DNA of 64,000 nucleotides from Lumbricus terrestris (Eukaryota; Annelida; Clitellata; Crassiclitellata; Lumbricidae): NCBI GenBank assembly GCA_949752735.1, contig OX457053.1, positions 25,285,182 to 25,349,181 of the forward strand, read 5' to 3'. Shown piece by piece: positions 60,034 to 64,000 of this stretch (position 1 is its first letter; each line of letters starts with the position of its first letter). The notes under the pieces were generated by a model. It saw only the letters and a program-made list of their open reading frames with translations, ran no database searches and was not told where the DNA came from. The position numbers and the translations under genes were made by a program.

Positions 60034-62502
60034 TTACCATCTATACCCCCAAGGCTGCACGAAGATTCCTTTGTGATCTCGCCAGCGATGGTGAGGAATG
60101 GGGCCTCTCAACAGAAAGTGACGATTCTGAGGGACTCTGGTGCGTTTCCTCTCCCTGTCTCGATAGGCGGCGAGACCAGAAGAAGGATGCATGTTCGCAC
60201 CACGAGGTCCGACGGAAGTCGGTAGAGGCCACATTCCACCGCGAATAGGGCTGGCGAAGTGGGAGGGCAGATGCACACCCCGACGAGGCGGGACTCGGGC
60301 CACCACCTTAGGCTGGTCGATCTTCCCCCCAGGACTGGCTGGAACAGGAACTCCCTCTGAGTGTAGTGTTTCTGCTTCGACTGATGCTAGCGGAACAACA
60401 CAGGATTTTCCAGCGACTTTTGGATCCGGACGCCTCACTGAAGGCTTTTCGTCTACTTTCGATGATACCAAGGCAGCGGTTGACACGGTGACCCGACGAC
60501 ACTGCGCAGGGCGACGCTTCTGGTGGACATAGAACTGACGACTTCCCACCAGAATCCAGTTAAGTCCCACATGCCACAGTACATTTTCATGGAACTGTCT
60601 CTGAGGTCCATCCGAGGTGAAATTCGTTTCTGTTACAGTTTTTACACCACTGGGCCGACACTCTTCACGATCACGGCTGTCATCATCAGCCAGGCGGTAA
60701 CCGTCTAGACACATGACAGTCTTGTAGGCATTGTCTAGAGTGTTCGACTGTTTCTCACGGATTTTCAGCGTTAAGTCTCTCAGTCTCTGTCGATCGACCG
60801 GGTCAGACCAGGTCGCTACGGCTTCGGAGTCGGACTCGTAGAGAAGTTGATCGGATGATTCGGTCAGGGCACAGGTCAGCTGAGCGAATTTTTCTCCATC
60901 CGACCAGTCATTACCGTTCGCGCAGATCTCGCATTTCTTTAGGACAGCTTCGACAGATGTCTTCCCATTGTACCTGTCCAGTCTCATATACGGTTTAACC
61001 TTCGAATCAACAGTTCTGCTCACGTGTGGTTGGGACTGCACAGTGACCGACGAGGTTGGAGTCGTACTCGGCTGAAAACGACCTTGGATCGTTGGGTGAG
61101 GTTCAGCTGTAGGCGGTTCAGCATACTGGTCGAACTGGAACTGACTGTTTTCGCTCCCGGATGTAGACACAACATGGAACTTCGTTTCCAGGTTGTTCTG
61201 AGCTGCTCGTGTGTTTGCCCAGAATCGTTCATCGTAGGCGGAAGCTGGATGCCACAGAGCGGTTGTTGGTCGACAACATGGCAGGTGAGCGGGAGGGCCA
61301 GGGTTCGGAGGCAGGTATGCAGAACTTTGTGTAACCTGTGGTTTCAACGACGAGGACAAGGTCGACATGATTGACTGAGTCGACGACACGAAGGATGCAG
61401 ACAGTTTGCACACCGAGGTTGTGACCGGGGTGACTATTCTCACTCCGGGATTCGACTCGAAGACACCACTGATTGTGTTTCTTCCCACCTGGACAGCAGC
61501 AGGTGGAGGGCAGTTCAGAGTCGGAGCAGGAGGGACTCGGACGGCGAAAGGGTGCGACGAGGGAGGCGGTGGCGGGAAGGTGGTAGCCCGAGGGTGGACG
61601 AGGGTTGGGTGCCCGGGATGTGCATCCGAAGTCGGGAGTCTCCGTTCCCTCGGCAGCGCCGAATCCCCATCCTCCATATCTGAAACTATACACTCAGAGT
61701 TAGGAAAGATCCCAGCACAATCTTTATTCAATTCTAACAGATCAGGATGTAACAAAACATTATGCAAGGGTCGCAAATCAGTTACCTCCGAACCTTCACT
61801 TTCATAATTATTTCCTCCGAGTTTTCTGTTAATCAGCCTCGTTTGTTTATCTCTCATGTAAAATTCAAAATCAAAATTTGCACATATTGCATTTGCATCA
61901 GGGTAGTACGAAGGACACTTCGGCCTTGCGCCATAATAAGCCATTTCTTCACCTTCCCACTTCGTTCTTTCTCCAGGGAATTCTGTCCTTCCAATCTTTC
62001 TTGGTTCCACCTGTTCCACTGGTTCCCCTTGTTCCACTTCTACCCCACTTCTGGTACCATTTGTTACGCCCGCCCTAGCCGCTAGAGGGGCAGGAGCTCG
62101 TGAAATTGTGACCTCACTTGCTTGCGCACTTCCAGCACCCCCTTCTAGCGCTGCGGCGTACTGCCGGGGCGATAGGAACATGTACTCGGGAACTTCAGGT
62201 CTGGGTGACAGGGAGGGACGTCTGCGCTCTGTAAATTCACGGATACCAGGGCCGGAACTACATATCTCCGTGGCTGTTGGTCGACTGGCAACAGCACCCT
62301 CGCTTCGGTGCTCGTCTGGGTTCATGCCCCTTTCGGCAGATTTGGGTGAAAGGTCATCGGTTTCCTGGGAACTTAGTGGGTTGTACTGGGCCTTATTTCC
62401 AGGTCGCTCAACAAATGCTTCGTTTTCTCTACCCGAACCCCCTTCTTCGGAACTGTCTGATTCCCTTGGGGTGTCTCCGCTTAAAGAGTTTTCACGGGAC
62501 AT
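60034..62502 (-). CDS. Gag-like protein of the LTR element, start codon inside the LTR
   Basis: An uninterrupted 822-codon frame. The ATG (62,500-62,502) lies 1,001 nt into the 5' LTR, so the first 147 codons are LTR sequence and the frame then crosses the LTR end and the primer-binding site. The N-terminal region is acidic and Ser/Pro-rich, the middle is Pro-rich (TTFPPPPPSSHPF). Residues about 505-560 (YMRLDRYNGKTSVEAVLKKC, NDWSDGEKFAQLTCALTESS) fit the start of a Gypsy-type capsid domain (a YxGxxSxxxFL...W...KxxxLxxxL pattern). The C-terminal region is basic. No CCHC zinc knuckle or protease is seen. An open frame of this length in a recent insertion suggests it is translated. Assignment as Gag is by the capsid pattern and position. 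Confidence 0.8.
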   Translation of the reverse strand: MSRENSLSGDTPRESDSSEEGGSGRENEAFVERPGNKAQYNPLSSQETDDLSPKSAERGMNPDEHRSEGAVASRPTATEICSSGPGIREFTERRRPSLSPRPEVPEYMFLSPRQYAAALEGGAGSAQASEVTISRAPAPLAARAGVTNGTRSGVEVEQGEPVEQVEPRKIGRTEFPGERTKWEGEEMAYYGARPKCPSYYPDANAICANFDFEFYMRDKQTRLINRKLGGNNYESEGSEVTDLRPLHNVLLHPDLLELNKDCAGIFPNSECIVSDMEDGDSALPRERRLPTSDAHPGHPTLVHPRATTFPPPPPSSHPFAVRVPPAPTLNCPPPAAVQVGRNTISGVFESNPGVRIVTPVTTSVCKLSASFVSSTQSIMSTLSSSLKPQVTQSSAYLPPNPGPPAHLPCCRPTTALWHPASAYDERFWANTRAAQNNLETKFHVVSTSGSENSQFQFDQYAEPPTAEPHPTIQGRFQPSTTPTSSVTVQSQPHVSRTVDSKVKPYMRLDRYNGKTSVEAVLKKCEICANGNDWSDGEKFAQLTCALTESSDQLLYESDSEAVATWSDPVDRQRLRDLTLKIREKQSNTLDNAYKTVMCLDGYRLADDDSRDREECRPSGVKTVTETNFTSDGPQRQFHENVLWHVGLNWILVGSRQFYVHQKRRPAQCRRVTVSTAALVSSKVDEKPSVRRPDPKVAGKSCVVPLASVEAETLHSEGVPVPASPGGKIDQPKVVARVPPRRGVHLPSHFASPIRGGMWPLPTSVGPRGANMHPSSGLAAYRDRERKRTRVPQNRHFLLRGPIPHHRWRDHKGIFVQPWGYRW
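62043..62059 (-). other. Primer-binding site of the gag-only element
   Basis: On the minus strand TGGTACCAGAAGTGGGG begins 2 nt after the 5' LTR end (...GTAACA). It starts with TGG, as expected opposite a tRNA CCA end. It is translated as part of the gag frame. Confidence 0.8.
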
Positions 62503-63503
62503 GGCCTACTCTTCTTCGCCCTAGTTTCAATGCACTCAAACAATCGCCTTCGTTGATTATATATTTAACACCTTATTTATTCAGGTAACAAATACTTAAC
62601 TAACCTTTAGCTAGCAGTAACCTACGCAAATACAGTCTTTTCTATTTGTTAGGTCAGTTCACTTAGACATTTCTAGCGCTGACAACATCACAAACTGCCA
62701 CTGCACGATTTACATCAACCCTACTCACAGTTCAATTCTTACATGCAAGTCGTCTATCGACTAGATTTCTGTTCCATAACTATTACAATAGCATTCTGTA
62801 ACCTCTACTTAATTAGCAACGTTTCAGATACTTAACTTCAATACTTCAGACTGAATTACCATGCCACAATAATCTTTTCGTTTCGCCGCTATCTATAGTA
62901 ATTATCTTTTATATATATATTCAGTTCTGTAATGCAATGGCCACGTTAATTTGTCAGTCTATATTAAACAATATTATCCACTTCAACACATAATAACCAT
63001 TTCAACCTTGCAATCGCTAAGTCACAAATTCAGTACGTGCTACGCTAAAATCTATTACTTCCCTGGTTTTTAGGTCAGTTTGCTTCCTCCAAAGTTCTCC
63101 TTTCACCGGAGGCAAGGCCCAATCTTTGCCGTCATTTAGCGATTAATTTAATTGCATTTCCGATAATTTATACCCTTAAAATTATTAGTTTTTAACGTCA
63201 ATTTCGACTAGAAAATGGTCGCCTCGACCTCCGCAGGTCTCACTCGTTCAGCAATTTCTCGACGACTGGCGTTCTCTGTCATGACAGCCAATCAGGAACG
63301 ACTTCTTTCCGCCGTTTCTGGTCACGCGCCGCCTCTGCCCAATCAGCGGCGCCCGCGCTTTCGCCACGTCAGCGAAGAGGTCACGTGCGTGTTCGGCGCA
63401 TTGTCTGCAGCCTCGCTCTGGCGCAGCATAGAATTAGTTAAAACCGTTATGCGCAATATAGATAAAAGTAAGTAAGATTTGTAGCTTTTTCCAAAACGCT
63501 ACA
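62062..63503 (-). repeat. 5' LTR of the gag-only element
   Basis: 1,442 bp, the partner of 55,895-57,336. The promoter and transcript start must lie in the roughly 1,000 nt upstream of the gag ATG (63,503 down to 62,503). A TTTTATCTATATTG stretch near 63,460 is a possible TATA region. Confidence 0.95.
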
Positions 63504-64000
63504 ATGGGACGCCAAAGAGAAAGCAATGCAGCATACAATTACAGGCGGGAGAGCACTGAACAGAGAGGGATTGGTAAGAAACGTTGCCATAATTGTCAGT
63601 CAGACAAACATCTGATAAAGGATTGTCGAGTACCACCAAGAATGACAAATCTGAGAAATAGATTTAGTCGAAGTGCAGAAAATCTCAGAGTAAATCAGAT
63701 CCAAGTAATGAATGCACCAAATCAGCCGGAAGAACAAGACAACCGCGAAACGGAAGTGAAGTCAGTAATGAAGTGCACGCCTCAATTTGCTATACAGAGA
63801 GAAATAGTAAATTCTGCTCCCTTTAAAGATAGGCTTACTTGTCGAAAAACAGAAACTGAAAGCAAAGATGAGTGTCAACGTACGAAGAAGTCCTTACTAC
63901 AGCATGTAAATGTAGAGATACGTGGAAATGATGAAAGTTGTCATCCCGTGCAAGTCAAAGCGCTGATTGACTCTGGTACTGAGATTCCAGTAATCAATGA
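63504..64000 (+). pseudogene. Gypsy-type gag/pol continuation: zinc knuckle and protease start
   Basis: The host Gypsy frame resumes here, in register with the part that ends at 55,894, and is open to the window end. It contains a CCHC zinc knuckle CHNCQSDKHLIKDC (C-x2-C-x4-H-x4-C) near 63,580 and ALIDSGTEIPVIN at the end, the active-site DSGT of a retropepsin-type aspartic protease. Gag and protease appear to be in one frame without a visible frameshift. The rest of pol lies beyond the window. Confidence 0.85.

Larger units (their letters stand above)
55895..63503 (-). mobile_element. Gag-only LTR retrotransposon, 7.6 kb, young insertion
   Basis: Two direct 1,442 bp repeats (55,895-57,336 and 62,062-63,503) bound the element, with a 4 bp ATGG duplication (55,891-55,894 and 63,504-63,507). 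On the minus strand the LTR starts TGTAGCG and ends GTAACA. The PBS (62,043-62,059) and polypurine tract (57,337-57,349) confirm minus orientation. The interior encodes a long gag-like frame (60,034-62,502) and no reverse transcriptase, RNase H or integrase. The LTRs differ at one position that I found (56,984 G against 63,151 A), so the insertion is recent. It depends on another element for movement. Confidence 0.93.

Overview
This window is animal genomic DNA, most likely from a marine invertebrate. It has spliced genes with introns, tRNA-derived SINEs, CR1/L2-type LINEs, hAT, Tc1/mariner and Gypsy elements, and an extreme load of microsatellites (CAGT, ATC, ATT, AGT, AC, GA, CAGA). I cannot name the phylum from sequence alone. 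Almost everything is repeat-derived. The only host genes I can support are two paralogous, minus-strand, three-exon genes for small secreted cysteine-rich (knottin-like, agatoxin-type framework) peptides.

Positions 1-33,010 are three diverged copies of one large tandem segment: unit 1 at 1-10,659, unit 2 at 10,660-26,338 and unit 3 at 26,339-33,010. Units 1 and 2 each carry part or all of a peptide gene (gene A 6,834-10,553; gene B 20,924-26,236). The copies differ mainly by element insertions, so each copy serves as an empty site for the others. This gives exact boundaries for a LINE (5,083-5,927), supports a hAT element with a nested MITE (18,507-20,097), and resolves a LINE/mariner/MITE nest inside an intron of gene B. 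It also gives the main finding: repeated 5-8 bp micro-insertions of the form TA-(GGC, GCC, GGCC, GGGGCC)-TA at TA dinucleotides. These look like transposon excision footprints and would explain why TAGGCCTA is scattered through the window.

Positions 33,010-50,700 are a mosaic. They hold two near-perfect long hairpins (33,030 and 37,847), a fold-back element with 12-mer-repeat arms around a CR1/L2 reverse transcriptase (34,446-37,729), and a C-rich repeat block (38,612-39,680). A purine/pyrimidine microsatellite pair surrounds a 200 bp AC tract (41,300-44,090). Then come a TIR element with a decayed gene of a family I know only as uncharacterised (44,553-47,072), ATC/ATT arrays, and two abutting Tc1/mariner relics with TIRs over 200 bp (48,892-50,689). 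A related case in unit 3 is a 2.25 kb TIR element with a broken, conserved but uncharacterised candidate transposase (26,890-29,138).

Positions 50,800-64,000 are LTR retrotransposon territory. A Gypsy-type element on the plus strand has an LTR end, a primer-binding site and a gag with a long charged repeat. Its gag is split by a young 7.6 kb LTR element on the minus strand with 1,442 bp LTRs (one difference seen) and a 4 bp ATGG target duplication. That inserted element carries an 822-residue gag-like ORF whose start codon lies inside its own LTR, and it has no pol. The host gag resumes in frame at 63,504 with a zinc knuckle and the start of an aspartic protease.
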